Source: Bacteroidota bacterium (GTDB lineage: Bacteria > Bacteroidota > Bacteroidia > Cytophagales > Cytophagaceae). Taken from it: a stretch of 64,000 nt of DNA. The translations under genes and the position numbers were made by a program. The notes beneath the pieces were generated by a model. It ran no database searches and was not told the DNA's origin. It saw only the letters and a program-made list of their open reading frames with translations. Where the stretch lies: positions 19,662 to 83,661 of the forward strand of contig JAEWYS010000006.1 of assembly GCA_023458555.1 (NCBI GenBank), in the 5' to 3' direction. Below are positions 1-8,202 of the stretch, one piece after another (positions within the stretch are counted from its first letter, which is position 1; each line of letters opens with the position of its first letter).

Positions 1-225
1 GTATCGATTGAGAATGGAATTCCCGGCAATAACAAGAGGTTGCCCTATGTACGGCCTTTTGACATCATAGTCCAGTATCGCAACGACTATAATCAGCTTG
101 TGACAGATATTGTCACATGTAAGTTTAAAAATCAAGGTCGTGAAGCGAAAGCGGGCGATATGGGTCTTGGCAAGCAGCTTGACTTGCACGTGCTCGGTAT
201 TCAGTTCAATGTCAGAGCAGCCTAA
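1..225 (+). CDS. Phage tail tube-like protein, C-terminal part (partial)
   Basis: The frame is open from base 1 to a TAA at 223-225, giving 74 residues of the end of a protein that starts outside the window. The sequence is beta-rich and ends in a short hydrophobic strand (LHVLGIQFNVRA). Its place directly before a frameshifted tail assembly chaperone is where contractile phages keep the tail tube gene (Mu M, P2 FII). The assignment rests on gene order rather than a recognised motif. Confidence 0.5.
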   Translation, partial: VSIENGIPGNNKRLPYVRPFDIIVQYRNDYNQLVTDIVTCKFKNQGREAKAGDMGLGKQLDLHVLGIQFNVRAA

Positions 226-262
226 ATCAATCTTTAAATCACATTTTAATTTCATTTAAACA

Positions 263-628
263 ATGTCTAAAAAAGAAAATATAGTAGCCCGTCTGGAGCT
301 GGATACAAAACTTCCGGAAGGAGTAAGTCAGGAACAGTGGAACAGCTGGAAAGATAAATGGGGCGACAAGATCAAGCGTATCCACCTGCCGCTCAATGAT
401 GACAATACAGAGTTTTTCACCGTTGCTGCCATGGTTCCCAGCCGGAAAACGCTTTCCGACTACGAAAAATGGGTAGACAAAAACCCGGACAAAAGTAAGG
501 ATATCCTGATTACTGACTGTCTTGTAACGGGTGTGGACGTGGTAAAGGCAGACGACGTGCTGTTTAACTCCTGTGTGGGAGCGATTGCGGAGATGATCCC
601 GATCAGAAAGGCAATCATAAAAAACTAG
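263..628 (+). CDS. Phage tail assembly chaperone, short form (G-like)
   Basis: A 121-aa acidic and basic mixed protein starting at an ATG 37 bases after the upstream gene. It has no recognisable enzymatic motif. Two things argue for a tail assembly chaperone: its position after the tail tube, and the classic slippery heptamer A AAA AAC as its last two sense codons, directly before the TAG stop. In lambda (G/GT), Mu (gp41) and P2 (E/E'), the same arrangement yields a short chaperone and a frameshifted long form that coats the tape measure protein. Confidence 0.65.
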   Translation: MSKKENIVARLELDTKLPEGVSQEQWNSWKDKWGDKIKRIHLPLNDDNTEFFTVAAMVPSRKTLSDYEKWVDKNPDKSKDILITDCLVTGVDVVKADDVLFNSCVGAIAEMIPIRKAIIKN

Positions 629-840
629 CAGAGGAGTTTCCTTCGATTGGTGATCTGGTGTATACCAGCAGTATTTCGGAGGACTCCGCTTTATCAGATT
701 TTATCCGCTCAGTTGATGCCTACCTTACCTACTTTCTTCATATCTCCAATCCGGAAAGTCTTTCTGATGAAATATGGATGGAAAAGTACAGGCAGGTGCA
801 GTGGCTGAGCGAGCAGGGCTTGTTAGGATTCAAAGGGTAA
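263..840 (+). CDS. Tail assembly chaperone, -1 frameshift long form (GT-like)
   Basis: If ribosomes slip back one base at 619-625, reading continues in the -1 frame from the CTA codon at 625 to the TAA at 838-840. This adds 71 residues and gives a 192-aa fusion. The -1 frame is open well upstream of the slip site, and its only obvious start is a weak internal GTG at 658, so independent translation is less likely. The downstream part is acidic and helical (LSDEIWMEKYRQVQWLSEQG), as in the T domain of lambda GT. Known of the family: GT-type proteins recruit tail tube subunits to the tape measure. Confidence 0.65.
619..625 (+). promoter_or_regulatory. Programmed -1 ribosomal frameshift site A AAA AAC
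   Basis: In the zero frame the codons are ATA AAA AAC TAG, so positions 619-625 read A AAA AAC, a canonical X XXY YYZ slippery heptamer, followed directly by the stop codon at 626-628. The -1 frame then stays open for 71 codons. I do not see an obvious strong stimulatory hairpin in the next 15 bases. Confidence 0.75.
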
Positions 841-846
841 TAATGT

Positions 847-1491
847 ATGTCATATCAGATCGGATTTCGAAATCGCTTCCAAAGTGCGCACGGCTTTGTT
901 GCTCAGAACGTCGTAGCTCAGACGACTGATGAGATCGGCCTTGGTGGGAAATGGTTTTACCGGGCCGAAAGTATGTCGGAGCCGGAAAAGCCTCATCCTG
1001 GTGAGTGGAGTCTGGAGGTTATCAGTCCGGAACAGGGTGTGGCCATGTCCAGGCTCGGAAAGCCGGTCTTTGATGTGGTGACGCTTTCAGATGAGGCAGG
1101 TGGCTTGACTTATACGTTTCCTTTGTTGCCTTTGCTGGATTTGCGCAGGCAAAAGAAGATTGTGGAAACGGCTCCTGTGGATGGCAATACAGAAGTAGTG
1201 GAGTATATCGGAAAAGGTGCATGGGATATTACCATTCGCGGTATTCTGGTTGATATGGATAATCACCGCTATCCGATTGACCAGGTCGATGAGCTGGAAA
1301 GCATCTTTGAGCCGGATCGCCCTTTAAGGGTTAGTTCCATTTTGCTCAATCGTCGCAGTATACAGCAGCTCTATATAAAAGACATCGAACTGGTGTCGCA
1401 AAATCAGTTCCCGGACACGCAAGGGTTTGTTATGTCTTGCCGGATGTATACACCTGTCGAACTCATACTGCTTGACCGCAATGAGCTATAA
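847..1491 (+). CDS. Phage tail/baseplate-associated protein (possibly DUF6046)
   Basis: A 214-aa protein starting at an ATG six bases after the chaperone long-form stop. It has a compact, beta-rich body and a C-terminal half with conserved-looking strands (GAWDITIRGILVDMDNHRYP). In Mu-like order this slot belongs to the DNA circularisation/tail protein (gp43/N) between tape measure and hub; in Bacteroidota phages a DUF6046 protein often sits here. I recognise it by context more than by sequence. Its stop overlaps the start of the hub gene by 11 bases. Confidence 0.45.
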   Translation: MSYQIGFRNRFQSAHGFVAQNVVAQTTDEIGLGGKWFYRAESMSEPEKPHPGEWSLEVISPEQGVAMSRLGKPVFDVVTLSDEAGGLTYTFPLLPLLDLRRQKKIVETAPVDGNTEVVEYIGKGAWDITIRGILVDMDNHRYPIDQVDELESIFEPDRPLRVSSILLNRRSIQQLYIKDIELVSQNQFPDTQGFVMSCRMYTPVELILLDRNEL

Positions 1492-2443
1492 GCTGACATA
1501 CGAGGTTCAGATCGGTGATTACCTGCTCCGCAAAGAGCTGGCAGCGGCTGAGATTCGCAGCACCTGGAAAGAATTGACCGATACGGCTACAATCACACTC
1601 CCGCGCAATATGTATCTTAAACGAGGCGGTCAGGTTGTGGAGCTTCGCAAAGAGCGCCTGAGCGATACGATACGCCGGGGAATGCCAGTGGAGATAAAGC
1701 TGGGATATAATGGGGAAAACGAACGGGAGTTTGTCGGATACGTGGCGGAAACAGACGCTACAATACCATTTGTGGTGCGCTGTGAAGATGAGATGTTTAA
1801 TCTCAAGCGGAAGTCGCTTACATTCAGCTATGAGACGGTCAGCCTCAAAACGCTTTTGAAACGGATTGCGCCCGGTTACAAAATTGACTGTCCGGATACT
1901 GAGTTTGCCTCCTATCAGGCAGTAAACGCCAGTCCGGCCCGGGTGCTTGAAGACCTTAAAAACTTCAACCTATACGCGTGGTTCGACCTTGACAAGACGC
2001 TGCATGTTGGTTTCCCTTACGCAAACAAGTACAACAGGCATGTGTACAACTTTCAGAAGAATGTCCGGGAAAACAATCTGCGGTTCCGTCGTGCCGAAGA
2101 TATAAAGCTCAGGGTAAAAGCGATCGCGAACCGAAAGACAGGAAAAAAAGAGATCTATGAGTTTGGTGATCTTGACGGGGAAATACGGAGTCTGAATTTT
2201 GGGGATATCACTTCAGCGCGGCTCAGGGAATACGCGCATGCGGAGATTAAGCGGTTTAAGTTTTCCGGATATCAGGGCGATGTGACCGGCTGGGGCTTGC
2301 CCCGCACCCGACACGGAGATGTGCTGCGGCTTATTGATGATCGCTATGAACACAATGGCGACAATATAATCGATGCGGTTGCAATTCGATTTGATGACAA
2401 CGGCTGGAGGAGAACAAACGAACTTGGGCCAAGAGCGCTATGA
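1481..2443 (+). CDS. Baseplate hub protein (late control D / gp44-like)
   Basis: The chosen ATG at 1481 overlaps the end of the previous gene; the frame is open further upstream but inside that gene. The 320-aa product opens with a beta domain (YKLTYEVQIGDYLLRKELAA) that defines a local coordinate-type interaction, followed by a domain with the pattern of a D-like hub (QAVNASPARVLEDLKNFNLY), and ends in a strand-rich C-terminus typical of gpD/gp27/VgrG-N hubs. Such hubs join the tube to the spike in contractile tails. Next to a spike-like and a gp25-like gene, the role is well supported. Confidence 0.7.
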   Translation: MSYKLTYEVQIGDYLLRKELAAAEIRSTWKELTDTATITLPRNMYLKRGGQVVELRKERLSDTIRRGMPVEIKLGYNGENEREFVGYVAETDATIPFVVRCEDEMFNLKRKSLTFSYETVSLKTLLKRIAPGYKIDCPDTEFASYQAVNASPARVLEDLKNFNLYAWFDLDKTLHVGFPYANKYNRHVYNFQKNVRENNLRFRRAEDIKLRVKAIANRKTGKKEIYEFGDLDGEIRSLNFGDITSARLREYAHAEIKRFKFSGYQGDVTGWGLPRTRHGDVLRLIDDRYEHNGDNIIDAVAIRFDDNGWRRTNELGPRAL

Positions 2444-2970
2444 AGATACTGATTGAACTTATAGAACGCACTGTAAAGGGTCTGTATGCTCCGCAAAGCT
2501 TCACGGCCCAGGTGCTGGAGGTAGATCGGGAAAAAGACACCTGTCGGGTGTTGCCTGATGACGGTGCAGAGCTATACAATGTACGCCTGACTGCCGTGGA
2601 AGATAGTTATCAGAACAAAGTGGTCATATATCCGGTGGTTGGAAGCTACGTCATGGTTTCACTGATTGAAAATCTTCCCACCATGGCCTATGTAAGCAAA
2701 GTCGGGGAAATAGATGAGGTTAGAATCAATAGCCCGAAGCTCCTTATTAATAACGGTGATCTTGGTGGGATGGTAAAGGCCGGAGAACTGCGGGAACAAT
2801 ACAATAAGACGAAAGCAATTATCGACACGCTTCTTCAGGTGTGTCAGACACCAATAAATGAACCGGGAAATGGAAGTCCGTCAGCGTTTCAGGCCGCTTT
2901 AAATGCTGCTTTTGCCGGTAAAACAACCGGAGATTTGTCCAACATCGAAAACGAAAAAGTAAAGCACTAA
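2440..2970 (+). CDS. Baseplate spike-like protein (gpV/gp45 OB-fold type)
   Basis: A 176-aa protein whose ATG overlaps the hub stop (ATGA). The N-terminal half has an OB-fold-like strand pattern (FTAQVLEVDREKDTCRVLPD, then VVGSYVMVSLIENLPT), as in the spike proteins gpV, Mu gp45 and T4 gp5 N-terminus. The C-terminal half is helical and polar, without the repetitive beta-helix or the HxH tip of classical spikes, so a separate tip may be needed. Membrane-piercing spike base is the inferred role. Confidence 0.6.
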   Translation: MKILIELIERTVKGLYAPQSFTAQVLEVDREKDTCRVLPDDGAELYNVRLTAVEDSYQNKVVIYPVVGSYVMVSLIENLPTMAYVSKVGEIDEVRINSPKLLINNGDLGGMVKAGELREQYNKTKAIIDTLLQVCQTPINEPGNGSPSAFQAALNAAFAGKTTGDLSNIENEKVKH

Positions 2971-3257
2971 TGGCACAGGATATACTACTGGATGATGATT
3001 ACGACCTTGCTCATAAGAATGGCGACCTGGTGATCGGCGATTCTGAGCAACAGGAAGCGGACCTGATCATACAGGCCAATCCGGGGGAATGGAGACAATG
3101 GCCAAGCGTCGGCATGGGGATCATGAAGTATATGAATGGATTGAATGATCGTGTAAAGTTTGAGGCCGATATGCGGGCAGCGCTGGCCGCTGACGGTAAG
3201 AAACCTCGCATGATCGACACCTCGCAGGGAATTAAAAACTTCACCGTTGAGCTATGA
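2970..3257 (+). CDS. Baseplate wedge protein, gp25/GPW family
   Basis: This 95-aa protein starts with a TAATG overlap with the spike gene. It shows the family pattern: an acidic start with the strand LAHKNGDLVIGDSEQQEADL, then the helix-turn region EWRQWPSVGMGIMKYMNG, then a short alpha/beta end. Length fits gpW/gp25/Mu gp46 lysozyme-like wedge proteins (about 90-130 aa), which start sheath assembly. The start of the next gene overlaps its stop by four bases. Confidence 0.75.
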   Translation: MAQDILLDDDYDLAHKNGDLVIGDSEQQEADLIIQANPGEWRQWPSVGMGIMKYMNGLNDRVKFEADMRAALAADGKKPRMIDTSQGIKNFTVEL

Positions 3258-3775
3258 AAAAAATACGAATACAGGAAGGGCAAAGCGTATACGATATCGC
3301 TATTCAGTACTATGGCGGCATAGAGGGGATATTTCAGATTATCCAGGACAACCCGGGTGTAGATTTAGAGCAGTTGCAGCCCGGTATGGAGCTGCTTGTG
3401 TCTGAGATTGCCATCATAGAGCGGGTGTATGAATACGTTTCTGCGCCTCCTGTATTGCCGACAAAGAAAGAGGCAGTTATAGAGGGGCAAAATATATACG
3501 ACGTGGCCATTCAGGAATACGGCGGTATAGAAGGGGTATTTCAGATTATCCGGGACAACCCGGAGTTAACCCTGGATGATGATTTGCAGCCCGGCACGAA
3601 GATAAAGATAGACACAACAATAGCCAGCAACAAGGTTATGGCTGATTATCTGAAAGACAGAAATATAAAAGTCACGACCTCGGCTATCGGTGAGGTGGTG
3701 TCGGGGTCATTCTGGATCGATGAAATGGGTAATCTGGTGATTGATGAAAATGGCAATAAAGTAACAACGGAGTAA
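3254..3775 (+). CDS. Tail protein with two LysM-like repeats (gpX-like)
   Basis: Residues 1-50 and about 75-125 are an internal duplication. Both carry the LysM-like pattern of a polar start (EGQSVYDIAIQYYGGIEGIF versus EGQNIYDVAIQEYGGIEGVF) followed by a helix, an asparagine-proline turn (DNP) and LQPG. P2 gpX and T4 gp53 tail proteins carry one LysM domain that contacts the hub. Two copies in 173 aa is unusual. The rest is a short polar C-terminus ending in a small repeat (DEMGNLVIDENGNKVTTE). Confidence 0.7.
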   Translation: MKKIRIQEGQSVYDIAIQYYGGIEGIFQIIQDNPGVDLEQLQPGMELLVSEIAIIERVYEYVSAPPVLPTKKEAVIEGQNIYDVAIQEYGGIEGVFQIIRDNPELTLDDDLQPGTKIKIDTTIASNKVMADYLKDRNIKVTTSAIGEVVSGSFWIDEMGNLVIDENGNKVTTE

Positions 3776-4365
3776 TGGCAAACAAGAGAATAGAAGACTT
3801 TGCGACACAAAACGACATTGTCGACGGTGATAAACTGCCGTTCTGGAAAACACTTGGCGGCCTAACCAGCAAAATTACTTTTGCCAACTTTATTACAGCA
3901 GTTGTAAGAAGTATTGTGGTGTCTGTAACCGGCGGTTCTGCTGCAAAAGTAATGAGTCAAAAGGCGGTTACTGATCTGGTAGAAGAGACTAAAGAGAACC
4001 TTCAGGATCAGGCTGATGAGATGGCCGACTCGCTGGAAGGACTTGCGGGTGTGGTAGAGGGGATTGGAGAGGCGATATCAGAAATTGCGGAAGATGTATC
4101 AGGGCTTGCATCGAGTCTTGAAGTTTCGCACGTCGATACTATTGTCTATTCCGGCGCTACAGTTACGATAGAAGACGAAGTATATCCTTCTGTTGTATTA
4201 ACTTACAATGCTTTGTCTTTTTACAGTCTTCAGATTGCTAATGTTGCAATATTCGAAGATGATGTAATTTATCAATCTGATACAAAAACACTGGCATTAA
4301 AGTTTAACAATATCATAAATGGAGATGTAGTCAGAGTCGCCTACAGAAAGGGGGTTGCTGTATGA
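3775..4365 (+). CDS. Phage tail fibre/appendage protein with coiled coil
   Basis: A 196-aa protein with three parts: an N-terminal segment with the phage-tail motif GGSAAKVMSQKAVTDLV, a long acidic coiled coil (about residues 75-115, EETKENLQDQADEMADSLEG onward) and a beta-rich C-terminal domain. The MSQKAVTD motif recurs in tail fibre proteins of Bacteroidota phages. It overlaps its neighbours by a base or a few bases and lies in the fibre block, so an adsorption-apparatus role is inferred. Confidence 0.55.
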   Translation: MANKRIEDFATQNDIVDGDKLPFWKTLGGLTSKITFANFITAVVRSIVVSVTGGSAAKVMSQKAVTDLVEETKENLQDQADEMADSLEGLAGVVEGIGEAISEIAEDVSGLASSLEVSHVDTIVYSGATVTIEDEVYPSVVLTYNALSFYSLQIANVAIFEDDVIYQSDTKTLALKFNNIINGDVVRVAYRKGVAV

Positions 4366-5258
4366 GTGTAGTAACATCCCAGGGGGCAGTTTTTTTCGAT
4401 ACAGATGTCCCTGTTATCACAGCGCCATATGGACTTATAAATTTAGCCGAGTCGGCGAATTATCTGTTTGCTTTCTCTATAATTAACTTTAACAAGCTGC
4501 TTGTATATAATAAGTTAGATTATAGTCTTATCTACATTATCGACGATGTTCGCACACCTGTATCGCCGCCGGCCTATACTGTTCACACTAACGCAAAGTG
4601 TGACGGTGAATTTTTGGCTTACACGGAGTATCACAGCTATCCGTCTGATCACCCCGCCCCCGGTCCACGGAATTTGGTATATGTTCGTCCAGTTGATAAT
4701 ATAGCTGAGGTTATAACTATTAATGTTAACGATTACGGTTTTCCAGAAACATACTCCGCCGCGCCTTGGGGCGGATATGTGTATATATCCTCTTATGCTC
4801 CCGGGAATAACTATCTACTCAAAGTTAATCCGTTAAATAGTAGCGATTATGAACTTATTACTGTTCCGGGGGGTGCTCGATTTAGGGACATCTATATAAT
4901 TAACAACAAGCTCTTTGCTAACAAATACAGAGCCGCAAACGACTGGTATGTTAATGTTTACAATGTTGACAACATGTCTTTTATAAGAGACATGGACCTA
5001 TATAGAGTAAGCACAGATAATACAGTCAATGTACGTTTTATCCCCTTTGGCAATTACCTGAGATTTAACTCTCAGAACAACCAAATCACAAGGTATATTA
5101 ACACTAATACCTTAATATCTTCAACTATAAAGAACTACCGCGACACCCGTGTCGCAAGCGGGAATTATATGTTTTCCGGATCGACCATATACTCCGTAAA
5201 ACTAAGTACTTATCCCGGTGAGATTCTCAGCTATAACAATACAATCATACAAGAATGA
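4362..5258 (+). CDS. Phage structural protein of unknown fold, probable propeller-like receptor-binding part
   Basis: A 298-aa product of unusually AT-rich sequence compared with the tail genes around it. It is rich in Tyr, Asn and hydrophobic strands with regular spacing (LAESANYLFAFSIINFNKLL, later GGYVYISSYAPGNNYLLKV), which looks like a beta-propeller with blades of 45-50 residues. I recognise no family. Its place between two fibre-type genes suggests a receptor-binding or fibre-tip role. The ATG overlaps the stop upstream (ATGA). Confidence 0.45.
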   Translation: MSVVTSQGAVFFDTDVPVITAPYGLINLAESANYLFAFSIINFNKLLVYNKLDYSLIYIIDDVRTPVSPPAYTVHTNAKCDGEFLAYTEYHSYPSDHPAPGPRNLVYVRPVDNIAEVITINVNDYGFPETYSAAPWGGYVYISSYAPGNNYLLKVNPLNSSDYELITVPGGARFRDIYIINNKLFANKYRAANDWYVNVYNVDNMSFIRDMDLYRVSTDNTVNVRFIPFGNYLRFNSQNNQITRYINTNTLISSTIKNYRDTRVASGNYMFSGSTIYSVKLSTYPGEILSYNNTIIQE

Positions 5259-5593
5259 CAGAATTACTATTATATACAGCAGAGAAAAACACATATATCC
5301 AAGACGCAAGCGGGTTTTGCGAGGGTATTCGATTTACCGACAGCTCCGGCAATACACGTGTTACAATATTTTCACACAGCGTAATCGACCCATCGCAGCG
5401 AAAGGCAGAACTTGTATATAAAAAGTTCTTCGTTGCTCCGATTTCAGAGGAGTTAATATTTCTTGATTACAAGATTGTTGTTTTAGAAGGAGATGCATTT
5501 GCTCTGCTGATGAACAGCAGGGATAATCTTAGTTTATTGTCTGATTTTCATTATTCCACCATAAAGGAATTGGAGGGGTTGAACAATGGCTAA
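5255..5593 (+). CDS. Hypothetical phage protein in fibre block
   Basis: A 112-aa protein without recognised domain, signal peptide or membrane segment. It overlaps the gene before it (ATGA) and the gene after it by eight bases, so it is translated within the tail operon. The beta-strand-rich, polar sequence would fit a small fibre chaperone or baseplate decoration protein, but this is only context. Confidence 0.5.
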   Translation: MTELLLYTAEKNTYIQDASGFCEGIRFTDSSGNTRVTIFSHSVIDPSQRKAELVYKKFFVAPISEELIFLDYKIVVLEGDAFALLMNSRDNLSLLSDFHYSTIKELEGLNNG

Positions 5594-6821
5594 AAAAAGA
5601 CTTCCTCGGTTTCTAAACAGCTCCGGAGATGAAAACATTACCGGAAACTGGACATTTACATCAATTTTCACAGAATATATCCGGGCTGCCGTGAATCGTA
5701 TCGTTTTGCGGTTTATTTATATAGCAAATGCGGTAAACTATATTACAATACGTAATGCGGTTAATAATAACGACCCTGTGCTGTCAGTGGCTGATAGCAC
5801 TACAACTAATACCGGCTTAAATCTCGAGATGAAAGGAACCGGAGAGCTTGGTTTGTTCGGCTCTCAGTACAACAAGCCCACCGAGCATTTGCTGTCGCTC
5901 GAGGCAAATAAGGTTAAAACAAAGTATCGCGTTGTTGATGCCGCTGTGCTGCCTGATGTTCCGGATATTAACGGGATTCAACTTGATGATAATTCAAAGT
6001 GGAGCGTTGATTTGTATACGTTCGAAACCTGCGCCCGTGAGGGGTATAAAGGGGCAATTGTAGCAGATACGAACTATGTATACACCTGCATTGCTGATAA
6101 TACATGGGTTCGTGACAGTCGTAGCTATGTTTTAAAAGAGGTGGGAAAAGGGCTTTCTGAAAATAATTACACTACAACTGAAAAAAATAAGCTGGCTGGG
6201 ATAGAATCTAATGCTCAAGCCAACGTGCAAGCTGACTGGGGGGCCGAGTCGGGGCCGTCGGCGATTGCTAATAAACCGGAGTCATTTCCTCCAGCTGAAC
6301 ACTCGCATAGCTGGGAATCTGTTACCGGTAAACCCGATGAGTTTACGCCTGCCTCGCATTCACACAGTTGGGGAAGTGTCACAGGCAAACCGTCTGTATT
6401 TCCTCCGGAGGCGCATAGCCACGACGATCGGTATGCTGGTAAAATTAAACTATCCGGGGAAATTACATTTTCTTCCGACGATCAGCTCGTTGAGCTGGAT
6501 CGGATTCAACTACCCGATAACTATATATCCGGCATAGCTGTTCTGAGCGCTGTTAAGGTATCAGGACCCTCTGCGCAAGCTATAGGGAGCATTAAATCGG
6601 GACCATTTTTCTTTGTTATTAACCAGGCCACCTCTTGGACTAATGCTCCGACTAGTCCAGGTCAGTTTCAGGGATTTTCCGAATCAGGATCAGGCACACC
6701 GCAATTAGAGTTTTCTATCGACGGATCAGATATTGTTGTTTCTGTTCGTAATAATACAAGCAACAACACCGGGGATACACTCAACATCAATGTTGTAATA
6801 AGTCTTTTAAATACGCTATAG
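5586..6821 (+). CDS. Phage tail fibre with HxH repeat shaft
   Basis: A 411-aa protein. Residues 1-215 are a strand-rich fibre shaft. About residues 235-285 hold three near-repeats with the unit H-S-H, S-W-x-S-V-T-G-K-P, F-x-P-x, ending in HSHDDRYAGK. HxH triplets in trimeric tail fibres bind metal on the threefold axis (T4 gp37, Mu-type fibres). The C-terminal 120 residues are a beta-rich head with Ser/Thr/Asn-rich loops, the likely receptor-binding tip. Starts inside the end of the previous gene. Confidence 0.75.
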   Translation: MAKKRLPRFLNSSGDENITGNWTFTSIFTEYIRAAVNRIVLRFIYIANAVNYITIRNAVNNNDPVLSVADSTTTNTGLNLEMKGTGELGLFGSQYNKPTEHLLSLEANKVKTKYRVVDAAVLPDVPDINGIQLDDNSKWSVDLYTFETCAREGYKGAIVADTNYVYTCIADNTWVRDSRSYVLKEVGKGLSENNYTTTEKNKLAGIESNAQANVQADWGAESGPSAIANKPESFPPAEHSHSWESVTGKPDEFTPASHSHSWGSVTGKPSVFPPEAHSHDDRYAGKIKLSGEITFSSDDQLVELDRIQLPDNYISGIAVLSAVKVSGPSAQAIGSIKSGPFFFVINQATSWTNAPTSPGQFQGFSESGSGTPQLEFSIDGSDIVVSVRNNTSNNTGDTLNINVVISLLNTL

Positions 6822-6826
6822 CAAAA

Positions 6827-7717
6827 ATGGCACGATCAATACCTGAAATATACAATGCTATCATAGCGGAAAAAGAAAATCAAACATCACTCAACGTTTA
6901 CGGCCCTGCTGGCGATTCGTTCGAGACCTTTCTTTCTGATCTTACTTCACAAAGCAAGGTTGCAATCTGGCGGCTTTGGGTCTTTATATTCTCCTGTGCT
7001 CAGTATGTTCATGAAACATTCTGGGATATCAAACAGGCAGAAATCGAAGAAGTAGTGTCCAAAGCCGCCGTGGGGAATTTCCCTTGGTTGCAGGATTTTA
7101 TTTTCAGGTTTCAATATTCAGAGACTACACCGCAAGTTATCGAGCTTATTGATTTTGTGCCAACATACCCGGTTGTTGATCCATCACTCAGAATTATTAC
7201 CGCTTGTTCGCTGCGTCAAAACACCAATATGTTAATAGAAGCCAAAGTGGCGCGTGGTGAAGCTCCGAATTTGCAGCCACTCACCGCCGATCAAATTCTT
7301 ATGCTTCAAGGCTATCTGGATCGGGGTGGCTTCGCTGGTCCCAAAGTGAAAGTAAGCAGCAGGTTTCCCGATCGTCTCAAGATCGAAGCTGATGTGTATT
7401 ACGCCATAGGTTATAGTCCATCATGGGTGAAAGGCCAGGTGATAGCGGCCATAGACAACTATCTTGCAACTTATACCAGAGACAATTTTAACGGGACATT
7501 CTTAATCACTGATCTTATAGCTAAAATAAGATCAGTGGAAGGAGTGGCAGATGTGCAACTTCATTACGTAGGTTTTAGGCTAGCTGAGCAATCAGTTGAA
7601 GATTTGTTGCCAGTTATCCGATTGTATAATCCTGCTGCTGGATACATGATAAGTGAAGATACAGTCGGGCATACTTTGTTAGATACATTAATAATGAGGA
7701 GGCCCGGTGAGTTATGA
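6827..7717 (+). CDS. Baseplate wedge protein J-like (gp47-like)
   Basis: A 296-aa protein starting at an ATG five bases after the fibre gene. The C-terminal part has the conserved baseplate-J pattern: a strand (DRLKIEADVYYAIGYSPSWV), a helix (VIAAIDNYLATYTRDNF), the turn FNGTFLITDLIAKIRSVEGV and a closing strand. P2 gpJ and Mu gp47 form the inner wedge ring that contacts the sheath. The placement after fibre genes rather than before them is a local rearrangement of the usual order. Confidence 0.7.
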   Translation: MARSIPEIYNAIIAEKENQTSLNVYGPAGDSFETFLSDLTSQSKVAIWRLWVFIFSCAQYVHETFWDIKQAEIEEVVSKAAVGNFPWLQDFIFRFQYSETTPQVIELIDFVPTYPVVDPSLRIITACSLRQNTNMLIEAKVARGEAPNLQPLTADQILMLQGYLDRGGFAGPKVKVSSRFPDRLKIEADVYYAIGYSPSWVKGQVIAAIDNYLATYTRDNFNGTFLITDLIAKIRSVEGVADVQLHYVGFRLAEQSVEDLLPVIRLYNPAAGYMISEDTVGHTLLDTLIMRRPGEL

Positions 7718-8202
7718 GCTTGTTTAATCTTTCTTTTTTTAAACTCATAGAGGACAATCTTCCGGTCCGGATCAAATGGAAGGGTGTCCGACACAAAGCA
7801 CTGCTTTATGCTTTTATCAGACCCATAGAGCAGCTACGCAATAACATATTCAATACATATGTACCGGATGTGATGGAGAGAGCAAAATACAACGGCAGAG
7901 TCATGGTCATGGAGGCAGTGCTTAATAAAGTCATGAATACCACTGATGTTGTTGTTCAAAACAACGAGATTGATATTGATGGGTTTTGGATTGGGGAAGA
8001 AACAGACCCGCTCACTTCTTTTATTAGTGACGATAATGAAATAGAAGACTATATCGGAATTAGTTATCTGATTGGCCAAAGCAATTTTACTATATATATA
8101 CCCATGGAGCTTGATAACGATGATGATCGCAATGTGATTGCAGATTATGTTGAGAAAATCAAGGTTTATGGGCCTTCATATGATATTCAATTACTACCAT
8201 GA
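7714..8202 (+). CDS. Baseplate wedge protein I-like (gp48-like)
   Basis: A 162-aa protein that overlaps the J-like gene by four bases, the same pairing as J-I in P2 and gp47-gp48 in Mu. It starts with an amphipathic segment and a helix with two Arg (VRHKALLYAFIRPIEQLRNN) and ends in an acidic beta region. The match to gpI is by gene order and size; I see no diagnostic motif. Confidence 0.5.
   Translation: MSLFNLSFFKLIEDNLPVRIKWKGVRHKALLYAFIRPIEQLRNNIFNTYVPDVMERAKYNGRVMVMEAVLNKVMNTTDVVVQNNEIDIDGFWIGEETDPLTSFISDDNEIEDYIGISYLIGQSNFTIYIPMELDNDDDRNVIADYVEKIKVYGPSYDIQLLP

Noticed and set aside
658..840. Separate 60-aa gene from GTG at 658
   Set aside because: The frame is open upstream and joins the preceding gene at a canonical slippery site; a frameshift extension explains it better.
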